Made by a program: the position numbers and the translations under genes. From the NCBI GenBank assembly GCA_022826185.1, contig JAJDVH010000125.1, positions 1 to 47,186 of the forward strand: 47,186 bases of DNA, given 5' to 3'. Origin of the DNA: Alphaproteobacteria bacterium. GTDB taxonomy: Bacteria > Pseudomonadota > Alphaproteobacteria > Bin95. Positions 1 through 7,497 of this stretch are shown here, piece after piece (within the stretch, counting starts at the first letter, position 1; the number at the start of each line of letters is the position of its first letter). The notes beneath the pieces were generated by a model. That model searched no databases. It was given only the letters and a program-made list of their open reading frames with translations, and was not told the origin of the DNA.

Positions 1-60
1 CCGGCGACCCGGCGACCCGGCGACCCGGCGACCCGGCGACCCGGCGACCCGGCGACCCGG
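1..60. repeat. 8-bp tandem repeat (CCGGCGAC)n
   Basis: Seven perfect head-to-tail copies of CCGGCGAC run from the window edge to base 56, followed by CCGGCCGG. The array is cut by the window start, so its true length is unknown. Read leftward, an 8-bp unit gives a 24-bp (8-residue) coding period, so the array could be translated without stops. There are no spacers, so it is not a CRISPR array. Confidence 0.95.
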
Positions 61-69
61 CCGGATAGA

Positions 70-83
70 TTGATTTTAATCAA
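70..83. promoter_or_regulatory. FNR/FixK-type palindrome
   Basis: TTGAT-TTTA-ATCAA matches the FNR/FixK-family consensus TTGAT-N4-ATCAA at all ten conserved positions. It sits just right of the 8-bp repeat array. No convincing gene starts rightward of it within 160 bases, so if functional it more likely serves a leftward gene beyond the window edge. A leftward GTG frame (125 to the edge) reads through the site, so a chance match in coding DNA remains possible. Confidence 0.4.
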
Positions 84-244
84 GCAAAGCGCGCGCAGCA
101 AGCCGCGAAACGAAATCACACTCACCGTAATCCCCTCTCGGCACATGTCATGTCGTCAACAGCCGCCTCCTAAGCGAACCGAAACCGTTCCGCAACACAA
201 TTTCACGCGCAAGCATGCCGGGCTCGCCGGATCGGGACCGGCGC

Positions 245-1042
245 TCAGAACAGCGCGCCCTGCTTCCGCGGTCCGGGTTCGGGCGGCGATCCCGTCTCGG
301 CACGGCCCGCCCGTTCCGGTCTCCCCGCAGCGCCGGGCGAATGCAAGGCCGGCGCGGTGGAGCCCGGCTCCGCAGGCTCCTCGCCGACCGGGGGTACAGG
401 ACAACTCTCCCTCGCATGGCCCGAGCCCGCAGGAGCCGGTGTTCCGGCATCGCGCGCCGCCGCAGTCCATTCCCGCATTCCGGACAACGCGGCCCCGCCA
501 TCCTCCGCACCGGAAAGCAGCGAACGCATATGCCGCGCCGCTTCCAGAAGTTCGCGCTGTTCCATGCCGCTGAGCGCCGGCAGCGGACCGCCATGCAGAC
601 CCGGAGCGCCACCGTCGGGCAACACGAGGCCGACAAGGTATCGGGAGACCGACAGCCCATGCCGCCGCGCCCGCTCCCGAATGGCCGTCCACTCCTCTTC
701 CGTCGCCGAGACCGAAAGACGCACCCGTTCCGCCGGCAACCGGCCGCCTTCCCCCAGGTCTTCGGAGACAGCCGTGCCGTCCCCGGGACCGTCCCCGGAA
801 CCGCCGGCGTCCACCGCTTCGCCCTTCACCATGCGCATAAATGCCACCAGCATGCGGAACCCGCCGAGCAGTTCCGCCATCTCCTCCGCCGTCAGCGCCC
901 CCCCGTCATGGCTGCCGGCTTCGGCGAAGGCGAGGTCGAGAACCAGGCGGGAGACCGGCACTCCCGCCGCCCTGGCCCGCGCCCGGATCGCTGCCCGCTC
1001 TTCAGGACGGCACCAGACGGTCCACGGACGCTTCAGCATCAT
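245..1042 (-). CDS. MobC-like mobilization/relaxosome accessory protein with duplicated DNA-binding segment
   Basis: This is a 265-residue protein. Residues 12-40 (RPEERAAIRARARAAGVPVS then RLVLDL) have the signature of MobC-like relaxosome or ribbon-helix-helix accessory proteins. The same pattern recurs at residues 107-136 (VRLSVSATEEEWTAIRERAR, HGLSVSRYLV), so the protein appears to carry two copies of the domain. The C-terminal third is rich in Pro, Gly, Glu and Ala, looks disordered, and ends QGALF. Family members bind near oriT and help a relaxase. No relaxase is visible beside it, so this may be an orphan left by an integrated plasmid or ICE. The start has two consecutive ATGs after a GGGGAGATGAGG stretch. 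The DNA-binding call is by motif resemblance; the mobilization role is inference. Confidence 0.6.
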   Translation of the reverse strand: MMLKRPWTVWCRPEERAAIRARARAAGVPVSRLVLDLAFAEAGSHDGGALTAEEMAELLGGFRMLVAFMRMVKGEAVDAGGSGDGPGDGTAVSEDLGEGGRLPAERVRLSVSATEEEWTAIRERARRHGLSVSRYLVGLVLPDGGAPGLHGGPLPALSGMEQRELLEAARHMRSLLSGAEDGGAALSGMREWTAAARDAGTPAPAGSGHARESCPVPPVGEEPAEPGSTAPALHSPGAAGRPERAGRAETGSPPEPGPRKQGALF

Positions 1043-1114
1043 GGCACCTCATCTCCCCCAAGCCTGCTCCCCTCCGGCAAAGGCGCCGAAAGCCGCCATC
1101 AACCTTGTGGCATG

Positions 1115-1191
1115 CTTATGGTGCCGCCTGCTTCCCCAAGGCGGCCATCGCGGCGGGACCGGATCGTCCGTTGGCACCCGTGCACCATAAG
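1115..1191. repeat. Inverted repeat pair with inner hairpin upstream of the MobC-like gene
   Basis: CTTATGGTGC at 1115-1124 is exactly inverted at 1182-1191 (GCACCATAAG), with 57 bases between. Inside, GCCGCC at 1123-1128 can pair with GGCGGC near 1140-1145. The structure lies 70-150 bases upstream of the leftward MobC-like gene and could be an operator pair or a nicking-region remnant. Function is not shown. Confidence 0.5.
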
Positions 1192-1199
1192 AAAAGCAT

Positions 1200-1824
1200 A
1201 AACACCGCAAGAATGACACAAGGCGACTTGCCTGCCTCGACGCCACAAGATCACCCCAAGAAACATAATTTTGCCATAAGGACAGTTTCGACGTTCGAGC
1301 ACCGGTCCAGGCCGTCGCTGTCCGTCCCTCCGAGGGTAGCGCTGTCGCACCAGACGGGCCGTTTCGGGCTCGCGGCGCTTTCATCAGAAGCCACGAAACC
1401 TATCGATAGTACATATGTATCAAAATATCGATATGTTCCAAATACTGTCATGATCGTTGATCACACGGACTCCAAGTCCAGCCTAGCCTTATATGATCCG
1501 GAAATCCCCTATCTGCAAATTATAGAGACACAAGTTCTACATTCATACAGCCCGGATTTTCCACAGATCGGCCTTCTCATGCCAATAACCCCATGCTATA
1601 CAGGGCTTTCTTGCGAGGAAACGCATCGCTACCCAAAGTGCCTACAAGCTGAGTTAGCGTTTAGAGCTTGGCACACCTCGGAGAAGGACGAATATTGCGC
1701 CGTCGAGGCGATCAGGAGCGCCGGCCTCGCTCCGGAGCCCGCCGGGCCCGACCCCGACTGGCGCGGCTCGTCGCTTTCCGACCGGTAGGAGGCGCCCCGC
1801 CCCGTCGTCGGCGGCCGGGGTCGC
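1200..1824. other. AT-richer island with palindrome cluster, no confident gene
   Basis: From about 1390 to 1700 the composition drops well below the surrounding high GC. Palindromes crowd the left part: TATCGATA (1401-1408), ACATATGT (1411-1418), ATATCGATAT (1425-1434) and TGATC-GTT-GATCA (1451-1463). One rightward frame is open from ATG 1450 to TAG 1788 (112 residues, starting MIVDHTDSKSSLALYDPEI), while the other frames are broken by stops. It has no good ribosome-binding site and no family I recognise. I read the stretch as acquired or decayed DNA with a weak hypothetical ORF. Confidence 0.45.
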
Positions 1825-2499
1825 TCATCCCTTGATGACGTGCTCCTTCGTCACGACGAAGGCAAGACGGGCTTCGTCGATGAAGGCGGCCTCGTCGGCG
1901 CGGGTAGTGGCGTATGCGTCCGAAGCGGCCGAGGCGCGCATGGCGTTGGTGTCGTCGAACCAGGTGATCGCGAGGCCGTCCAGCGCCGGCTGCCTTCCGT
2001 CCCGGTAGGCGCCGGGGCGAACGTGGTTCTGCACATAACGGCGTATCTGCTTGATCCCGGCGGCGACCGGGCCGTGGGTGCCGCGCCAGTACTCCTGGAA
2101 GGCGCCGACCTCCATGCCGGGCCTGCGCCGGATGAGCTCGATGTTCTTGACGCCGTCCGCGGGCCGCTCGCCGTCCACGATCACATGCTCCTCGACCAGC
2201 AGCGTCGCCATGCTCGCCCGGTCGATGAAGCGCGCCTCGTCCTCGCAGAGCGCCTGGAACTCCGGCAGCGCGGCGTTTCGGCGGAGCGTCTCCATGTCCT
2301 CCCACCAGGTCTCGGCCACGCCGTCGCAGGCGAGTTCGCCCTTGGCGTAGCCGCCGGGCAGCGGATGGTTCTGGCAGTAGCGCACCAGCCCCGGCATCTT
2401 CAGCACGGCCTTCGGGTGTTCGTTCAGCCAGTAGGAGCGGAACGCCTCCAGGTCCATGCCGGGCTTGCGCTTGAAGACGATGGCGGCCTTGACGGTCAT
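1825..2499 (-). CDS. EthD-domain protein, two tandem domains
   Basis: This 224-residue protein is two copies of the EthD ferredoxin-like fold. Residues 1-105 contain KAAIVFKRKPGMDLEAFRSY, then the WLNEHPK and VRYCQNHPL features. Residues 115-220 repeat the pattern with NIELIRRRPGMEV, FQEYWRGTHGP and RRYVQNHVRPGAY. EthD-fold proteins occur with catabolic oxidoreductases; their exact chemistry is often unknown. It lies 24 bases after the stop of an SDR gene on the same strand, so it is probably the last gene of an SDR-SDR-EthD operon. The function of the trio is inferred to be oxidation of a small alcohol or carbonyl compound, with no substrate indicated. Confidence 0.85.
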   Translation of the reverse strand: MTVKAAIVFKRKPGMDLEAFRSYWLNEHPKAVLKMPGLVRYCQNHPLPGGYAKGELACDGVAETWWEDMETLRRNAALPEFQALCEDEARFIDRASMATLLVEEHVIVDGERPADGVKNIELIRRRPGMEVGAFQEYWRGTHGPVAAGIKQIRRYVQNHVRPGAYRDGRQPALDGLAITWFDDTNAMRASAASDAYATTRADEAAFIDEARLAFVVTKEHVIKG

Positions 2500-2523
2500 G
2501 GCTGGTCCTTTCCCGCTGGGCGC

Positions 2524-3282
2524 TCAGATGGTGAGGTAGCCGCCGTCGGCGGCCAGGGTGACGCCGGTGACATATTGGGCCAGGTCCGAGACCAGGAAGA
2601 GCACCGGGCCGGCAATGTCCTCCGGCGTGCCGTGGCGGCCCATCGGAATGTGGCGCATCATCCGCTCCAGCGCTTCAGGCTTCTTCTGGATGCCTTCCTC
2701 GTTGATCGGCGTGAAGATGAGGCCGGGCGCGACCGCGTTGACGCGGATGCCGAACGGGCCGAGCTCCGCCGCCAGCCCCACGGTGAAATTCTTCACCGCG
2801 CCCTTGGAGGTCGTGTAGACGACCGAGTTGGGCGTGTGGACACTGGACTGGATCGAGCCGGTGTTGACGATCCGGCCCTTCGTTTCCTTCAGCTGCTCCA
2901 GGAAGGCGTGGGTCATGTAGAACAGCGCGTTCACATTGACCGCGATGGTGTCCTCCCAGTCCTGCCGCGCGGTGTTCGAGGAAAGCCCTGCCCGGCGCAC
3001 GATGCCGGCATTGTTGAACAGGATCGAGGCGGGGCCGATCTCGATATGCACCCTGCCGGCAAGCGCCTGGCAGGCGTCCGCATCGGTGACGTCCACCGGG
3101 TAGGCTCGGGCCGCCGGGCCGATTTCGCCGGCGACCGCCTCGGCCTTCGCGCCGTCCACATCCACGACCGCGACCCGCGCGCCCGCTTCCGCCAGCACAT
3201 GCGCCGTGCCCCGCCCGATGCCGGAGCCGCCGCCGGTGATGACGGCGACATGGCCGTCCAGCAGGCCCTTCGGAACGATCAT
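2524..3282 (-). CDS. Short-chain dehydrogenase/reductase (SDR)
   Basis: A 252-residue classical SDR. The Rossmann motif TGGGSGIG lies near residue 16, NNAG near residue 90, a catalytic Ser in NTGSIQSS, and the YxxxK pair in VVYTTSKGAV. The protein ends in the usual VTLAADGGY tail, so it is complete. The ATG at 3280-3282 overlaps the TGA of the upstream SDR by four bases (ATGA), which fixes this start although the frame is open much further upstream. Acidic residues after the second strand (VVDVDG) suggest NAD(H) preference. Substrate unknown. Confidence 0.9.
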   Translation of the reverse strand: MIVPKGLLDGHVAVITGGGSGIGRGTAHVLAEAGARVAVVDVDGAKAEAVAGEIGPAARAYPVDVTDADACQALAGRVHIEIGPASILFNNAGIVRRAGLSSNTARQDWEDTIAVNVNALFYMTHAFLEQLKETKGRIVNTGSIQSSVHTPNSVVYTTSKGAVKNFTVGLAAELGPFGIRVNAVAPGLIFTPINEEGIQKKPEALERMMRHIPMGRHGTPEDIAGPVLFLVSDLAQYVTGVTLAADGGYLTI

Positions 3283-4070
3283 CGCACCGCCTCCTCGTCC
3301 ACGGGGACCGTGTACATCAGCGGCAGGCGCCCGCCCTCGGCGTAGATCACCTGCCCGGTGACATAGGAGGACTCGTCGCTTGCGAGGAAGAGCGCGACGG
3401 AGGCGATCTCGTCGGGTTCGGCCGGGCGTCCGATAGGCGTGCGCGACATGACGGTGCGGCGCGCCTCCGGCGAGGAGAACACCATCTCGCGCATGAGTTC
3501 CGTGTTGGTGGAGCCGGGGCCGATGGCGTTGACGCGGATGCCCTTGCCGATAAGCGCGAGCGCCATGCCGGCCGTCATGTGGTTCACCGCCGCCTTGCTG
3601 GTGCAATAGGGGATCTGGGTCGGGATGACGCGCTTGCCGGCGATCGAGCCGATGGTGACAATGGCCCCGCCGCTGCCCTGGGCCGCCATCCGGCGCGCGG
3701 CCGCCTGGACGGTCAGCAGCACGCCGTTGACATTGACGCGCATCACCCGGTCGAAATCGGCCTCCTCCAGTTCGAGGAAATCCGCCTCGATGCCGATGCC
3801 GGCATTGGCGACCGCGATGTCGAGCCGCCCGTAGCGCTCGACGGCGAGCGCCACCATGTCCTTGATCTCGCCGGAGCGGGTCACGTCGCATGCGGTCGCC
3901 GAGGCCATCGCTGCCTCGTTCGAGATGGCGCGCGCGGCGGACTCGGCCTTGCCGCCGTCTATGTCGGAGAGCAGCACCTTCGCGCCCTCGCGCACGAACC
4001 GGGCGGCAATGGCCTTGCCGATCCCCTGTCCGGCTCCGGTGACGATGGCGACCTTGTTTTCGAGGCGCAT
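3279..4070 (-). CDS. Short-chain dehydrogenase/reductase (SDR)
   Basis: A 263-residue classical SDR with TGAGQGIG near residue 12, ANAG near residue 90, active-site Ser in TIGSIAG and YxxxK in IPYCTSKAAV. The C-terminus is slightly extended beyond the usual GG-containing end (YAEGGRLPLMYTVPVDEEAVR). SDIDGG after the second strand suggests NAD(H). It is the first gene of the leftward operon and is translationally coupled to the next SDR by an ATGA overlap. The two SDRs are not close copies, so they may catalyse different steps or form a heteromer. Substrate unknown. Confidence 0.9.
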   Translation of the reverse strand: MRLENKVAIVTGAGQGIGKAIAARFVREGAKVLLSDIDGGKAESAARAISNEAAMASATACDVTRSGEIKDMVALAVERYGRLDIAVANAGIGIEADFLELEEADFDRVMRVNVNGVLLTVQAAARRMAAQGSGGAIVTIGSIAGKRVIPTQIPYCTSKAAVNHMTAGMALALIGKGIRVNAIGPGSTNTELMREMVFSSPEARRTVMSRTPIGRPAEPDEIASVALFLASDESSYVTGQVIYAEGGRLPLMYTVPVDEEAVR

Positions 4071-4233
4071 GAACGGCTCCTTCAGGCGGTGATTTTCTCA
4101 GGCCGCCGCACTATAGCGGCGCAGCCCGGCGCAACAAATCCGCAGGCGAATCGCCCCGCCGGTGTCATAATGAACCGGGGAAACCCGGTGGACCGCCCGT
4201 CTCTCCGGCGGGCGGCAGGAAACGAGGTGGCTC

Positions 4234-6210
4234 ATGTCCGGTGCGGGGCCCGCGTTCGACCCGTCCCTGGCGATGGTTTATCGGCAGGCCCGGGAGGCGG
4301 CCGGATCGCCGATGTCCGAGATGGACAGCTGGACCCTGGAACTGCTGGTCGGTGTAGACAGCGGGCTGGAAGTCCTGGACGGGGCGCCGCCCGGCTTCGA
4401 TCCCCTGAAGCTGGCGGAGACGGTCGGGGACCGGACCGTCCGCCGCCATTCGGCATCGTGCCACCCGGTCGGCGGCGACCGCGTCCGGGTGCTGCCGTCC
4501 TGGTTGCTGGATGACGGGCGCAAGGGTTCCGCACGCAGCCTGTGCATCGTTTCCGGGCCGTTTGCGGCGAATATCCATATTGCGGACGCGCTGACCACGA
4601 AGCCGTTCCGGGCCAAGCGTTTGCGGCGCTATGCCCTGCGCCGCCGCCGGCCCTCCAAACGGCGCCGGCGGCGGCTGGCGGCGGAGGCGGAACATCTGCT
4701 CGATTGCCTGGAACGGGTCCTCGGCAAGGTTCCGGAGAGCGCCCTTGCCCTGCGGCGGATGGCCGAAGACCCGGCCGCGGCGGAAGGCGAAGCGCTGGCG
4801 GTCTGGAACGGGTTCGTGGACGAATGCCGGAACAGGCTGGGACGGCAGGCGGTCAGGGCCGGCATGACCGCCGAAGGGCTGGCGCTCCTCTCGCAGGGCC
4901 GCGTCGGGGGGAAGGACCGGCACTGGTTCCTCCAGCACTATCCCTGGGCCTTCGCTGCCGCTCTGGAAAGCGGGGATGGCGAACGTCTGCTCGGCCGCAT
5001 CGACAGGAACCGGGCCAGCGCCCGCGCCGTGGCCGAGCGCCTGCTCTGCTGCCGGCGGCTCGAGGAATGCCCGAAGGCGCGCTATCTGGCGCGGCGGATG
5101 CCGAAATACCGCGCCGACCCCGGCCTGCTGCATGTGCTCGGACGTTATGGCGGGGAGCGGGACACACGGTTCCGCGCCATCCTGCTGGAAGCGAATGCCC
5201 GCGACCGCGGCGAACTGCTGGCGCATGTCGTCCGCGGCAGCGCAAGAACGCGCAGGCAGCTGGAGTTTGCCGCGCAATCCATCCTGCGCGCAGGCGAGAT
5301 GGGGGGCGGCGCGCAGGCGCGCCACGAGGGCGGGGTGCTGGCGTTCCGCAGCTTCGCCTGGAGCCGCCAGGACCCGGGCGGCGTCGATCCGGCGCAGCTG
5401 GCCGAAGGGCTCGCCGCGATCTCGGTCGATTGCCTCGCCGGCTTCGCCGCCCGCCATATCGGAACGGCGGACCGTCCGGACGGCCCGGAGGACCCGGACC
5501 CGGTCGATTGCGGGATTCTCGCGCTGATCGCCTTGCTCGAAGGCGCCGGTCGGCCCGAACTGACCGGAAAGCAGCTGGTTGTGCTTGCAGCGGGGGCGGC
5601 GGCCCGCTGCATCCACCGCGTCGGTATTCTCGAACGCGCGGAGATCGGCTCGGAATGGCCGGACCCGCCTGGCTGGAATGCGGTGGCCGAACCCGCCGAA
5701 GCGCGGTTTCTGGCGAGTCCGGATGCGGTGCGCGCGGAAGGCAGGGACATGCAGAACTGCCTGCGCTACGCCGAGTCCTACATTCACGGGTCGGCCATGG
5801 GGCGCCTCGCCCTCTTTTCGATCCGGGCGGCCGACGGTTCGCGGGCCACGCTCAGCCTCGCGGCGCTGCAGAGCCTCGACAAGGGCGGCATCCGGGTCGA
5901 TGGATACGAAATCGACGAGCTTCGCGGCTTCCGCAACAGGGAGGCCGATGCTGCTTGCCGGGCGGTGGCGGAGAGGGTCGAAAGCGCCCTGAGCGACGGC
6001 TGTCCCCGCATTCTGCCGCCGGAAGAAGCGTCCCGCCGCGCCGAGGTCCGCCGGACGCTCAACGAGCGCCGCAGCTTCAACGAGGACCCCGAGGCCGCCG
6101 GGGAGCGCTGGCGCGAACTCTACCTCCCCCTTCTGCCGAGGCGCTTCGCCGAGCTTGCCCCGGAAGGGATCGTGGAAGACTGGTTCCGGGCGCGCGCCGG
6201 GAGTGCTTGA
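4234..6210 (+). CDS. PcfJ-domain protein
   Basis: This 658-residue protein carries a C-terminal PcfJ-like domain, recognised from EGRDMQNCLRYAESYIHGS around residue 503-521, followed by a beta-rich segment with FSIRAADGSRATLSL. An arginine-rich patch lies at about residues 125-150 and may bind nucleic acid. The middle region is helical and of unknown fold. The PcfJ family is named from the conjugative plasmid pCF10 and is also common on bacterial chromosomes; its biochemical role is not established. The gene stands alone on the plus strand, 163 bases from the divergent SDR operon. Together with the MobC-like gene it hints at a conjugative-element past, but that is inference. Confidence 0.75.
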   Translation: MSGAGPAFDPSLAMVYRQAREAAGSPMSEMDSWTLELLVGVDSGLEVLDGAPPGFDPLKLAETVGDRTVRRHSASCHPVGGDRVRVLPSWLLDDGRKGSARSLCIVSGPFAANIHIADALTTKPFRAKRLRRYALRRRRPSKRRRRRLAAEAEHLLDCLERVLGKVPESALALRRMAEDPAAAEGEALAVWNGFVDECRNRLGRQAVRAGMTAEGLALLSQGRVGGKDRHWFLQHYPWAFAAALESGDGERLLGRIDRNRASARAVAERLLCCRRLEECPKARYLARRMPKYRADPGLLHVLGRYGGERDTRFRAILLEANARDRGELLAHVVRGSARTRRQLEFAAQSILRAGEMGGGAQARHEGGVLAFRSFAWSRQDPGGVDPAQLAEGLAAISVDCLAGFAARHIGTADRPDGPEDPDPVDCGILALIALLEGAGRPELTGKQLVVLAAGAAARCIHRVGILERAEIGSEWPDPPGWNAVAEPAEARFLASPDAVRAEGRDMQNCLRYAESYIHGSAMGRLALFSIRAADGSRATLSLAALQSLDKGGIRVDGYEIDELRGFRNREADAACRAVAERVESALSDGCPRILPPEEASRRAEVRRTLNERRSFNEDPEAAGERWRELYLPLLPRRFAELAPEGIVEDWFRARAGSA

Positions 6211-6260
6211 CCGGCGCGCCTCCTGCTCCCCATATCGACGGGAAGGCGGAGGGAGGCGGC

Positions 6261-6974
6261 ATGGTGGACTTGTCCGGACTGGGCCGGAAGCGGCTGGAGC
6301 GCATGGCCGCCGCCGGCCGCGAGGTGCGAGAGGCCGCCCGCCTGCTGGCGGAAACCGGCGACAATGCGGTGAGCGAGGTGCTGCGCGGCCAGGACCCGTT
6401 CGAGGTCTGGGACCACTACCCCAAGGGCGACGTGTATGACTGGCAGACGCACAGCCAGTATTATTTCCACGCCCATCCGCCCTCGGAGAACCGCTTTCCG
6501 GAGCACGGGCATTTCCACACCTTCCTGCGCCCGAAGGGCATGCCCGTGGGCGTGAAGCCGGCGCCGGTCAGCGGCTTCGTCATGCCGGAGGACCCGAACG
6601 ACGCGCTGAGCCACCTGGTCGCGATATCGGTGGACGGGGACGGCCGGCCGCTGCGCCTGTTCACGACCAACCGCTGGGTGACGGGCGAGGTCTGGTACGG
6701 GTCCCGCGACGTCATCCGCATGCTGGACCTGTTCGACATGGGCCACGCCGAGCCCTCCCGGACGGCCGACCGCTGGGTGACGGCGATGGTGGCGCTGTTC
6801 CGCCCGCAGGTCGAGACCCTGCTGCGCGAACGCGACACCCGCATCGAACTCCACACCCGCCTCCGCCCCGGCGGCGATGTCCATGACGACCGGGAGCTGG
6901 AGGTGACCTCCGTCACCGACATTTCGGTGGACGAGCAGATCGAGTCGGTGGAGGCGGCGCTGGCTGCGGCTTGA
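6261..6974 (+). CDS. Conserved hypothetical protein (resembles DUF6969-type proteins)
   Basis: A 237-residue soluble protein without signal peptide or membrane segment. It starts at ATG 6261 after GGAGGGAGG. A distinctive His/Tyr/Trp-rich stretch in the first half (HYPKGDVYDWQTHSQYYFHA then HPPSENRFPEHGHFHTFLR) looks like a conserved, possibly metal-binding or catalytic region. The C-terminal third (DRWVTAMVALFRPQVETLLR) is helical. I believe this matches an uncharacterised family sometimes labelled DUF6969, but cannot verify the number. It lies 50 bases after the PcfJ-domain gene on the same strand and may be co-transcribed. No function can be given. Confidence 0.75.
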   Translation: MVDLSGLGRKRLERMAAAGREVREAARLLAETGDNAVSEVLRGQDPFEVWDHYPKGDVYDWQTHSQYYFHAHPPSENRFPEHGHFHTFLRPKGMPVGVKPAPVSGFVMPEDPNDALSHLVAISVDGDGRPLRLFTTNRWVTGEVWYGSRDVIRMLDLFDMGHAEPSRTADRWVTAMVALFRPQVETLLRERDTRIELHTRLRPGGDVHDDRELEVTSVTDISVDEQIESVEAALAAA

Positions 6975-7050
6975 CCGGTTTTTTGTTCGTTCCTGCCTTG
7001 CCCGCAGCCTTTCCTCGCCGGCCCGTTCCGCCAAAGCCGGAGGGCGCAGG

Positions 7051-7176
7051 ATGCACGAACGCATTTCACGAAAGCGCGCCGAGATTGCCGCCCTGTGCGG
7101 ACGCTATGGCGTCTTGCGAATGGAGGTCTTCGGGTCCGCTGCGCGCGGCCACGATTTCGATCCCGATCGCCCTCCT
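7051..7176 (+). pseudogene. Truncated MNT-type nucleotidyltransferase (5' fragment)
   Basis: From ATG 7051 the frame reads MHERISRKRAEIAALCGRYG, then VLRMEVFGSAARGHDFDPDR. This is the N-terminus of MntA-like minimal nucleotidyltransferases (the antitoxin partner in HepT/MntA systems), including the GSAARG motif. The downstream SDxD metal-binding aspartates that should follow within a few residues are missing. From about base 7172 the frame becomes unrelated low-complexity sequence with no recognisable continuation in other frames. A recombination or deletion seems to have fused the gene start to repeat-bearing DNA. Not expected to be active. The end coordinate marks where similarity fades. 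Confidence 0.6.
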
Positions 7177-7215
7177 TCGACAGGGCCGGGACGGCGGTGG
7201 AGACCCCTGCGGGGA

Positions 7216-7285
7216 TGTCATGGAGTGTCATGTTTTGTCATGAGGCGCGCCCGGCCTCCCTCGCGATGTGTCATGTTTTGTCATG
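7216..7285. repeat. Phased TGTCATG heptamers / 18-bp direct repeat
   Basis: TGTCATG occurs at 7216, 7226 and 7236 (exactly 10-bp steps) and again at 7269 and 7279 (10 bp apart). The last two copies of the first set and the second pair form an exact 18-bp direct repeat, GTGTCATGTTTTGTCATG, at 7225-7242 and 7268-7285. Spacing of one helical turn is typical of protein-binding arrays such as operators or iterons. No gene with a clear start lies just downstream. Confidence 0.75.
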
Positions 7286-7398
7286 TTCCGCATGCGCATG
7301 GGGCATATTGCGTGGCCGGTTCGGGCATATGGCGGTTCGCTCCTTGACCGCCTCCCCCCGGCCTTCGCAGGCGGGGTCCCCCGGCGGCGGCGCTGCGT

Positions 7399-7497
7399 TC
7401 ATGTCCTGCGCACAGGCTTCGGCAAGGCCGCGGCGGCGGGCGCGAGCCTTGCGGCCGGTTTCGCCGCCGGGCCGGGGCGGGGATCGGTTGCGGTCAT
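7399..7497 (-). CDS. Small ORF (32 aa) with strong ribosome-binding site
   Basis: Leftward ATG at 7495-7497, preceded by AAAGGAGG and seven bases, a near-perfect Shine-Dalgarno site. The product (MTATDPRPGPAAKPAARLAP plus 12 residues) is Ala/Pro-rich, has no recognised family and ends at TGA. A promoter-like sequence and a hairpin lie upstream on the same strand. It may be a genuine small gene or the stub of a longer gene lost by deletion. The excellent RBS is the only strong evidence. Confidence 0.35.
   Translation of the reverse strand: MTATDPRPGPAAKPAARLAPAAAALPKPVRRT

Larger units (their letters stand above)
1..244. other. Gene-poor left end downstream of the MobC-like gene
   Basis: Besides the repeat and the palindrome, this stretch holds a leftward frame starting with GTG at 123-125, preceded by a GAGAGGGG sequence. 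It begins VSVISFRGLLRALCLIKIN and then enters the repeat array and runs off the edge. A TGTCATG heptamer lies at 146-152. I recognise no protein family here, and treat the frame as a weak candidate only. Confidence 0.3.

Noticed and set aside
1-60. CRISPR array
   Set aside because: The 8-bp units are contiguous and have no spacers.
4165-5787. Leftward frame of 540 codons antisense to the PcfJ-domain gene
   Set aside because: Composition is Pro/Arg/Ala-rich without motifs, while the plus strand carries the PcfJ signature.
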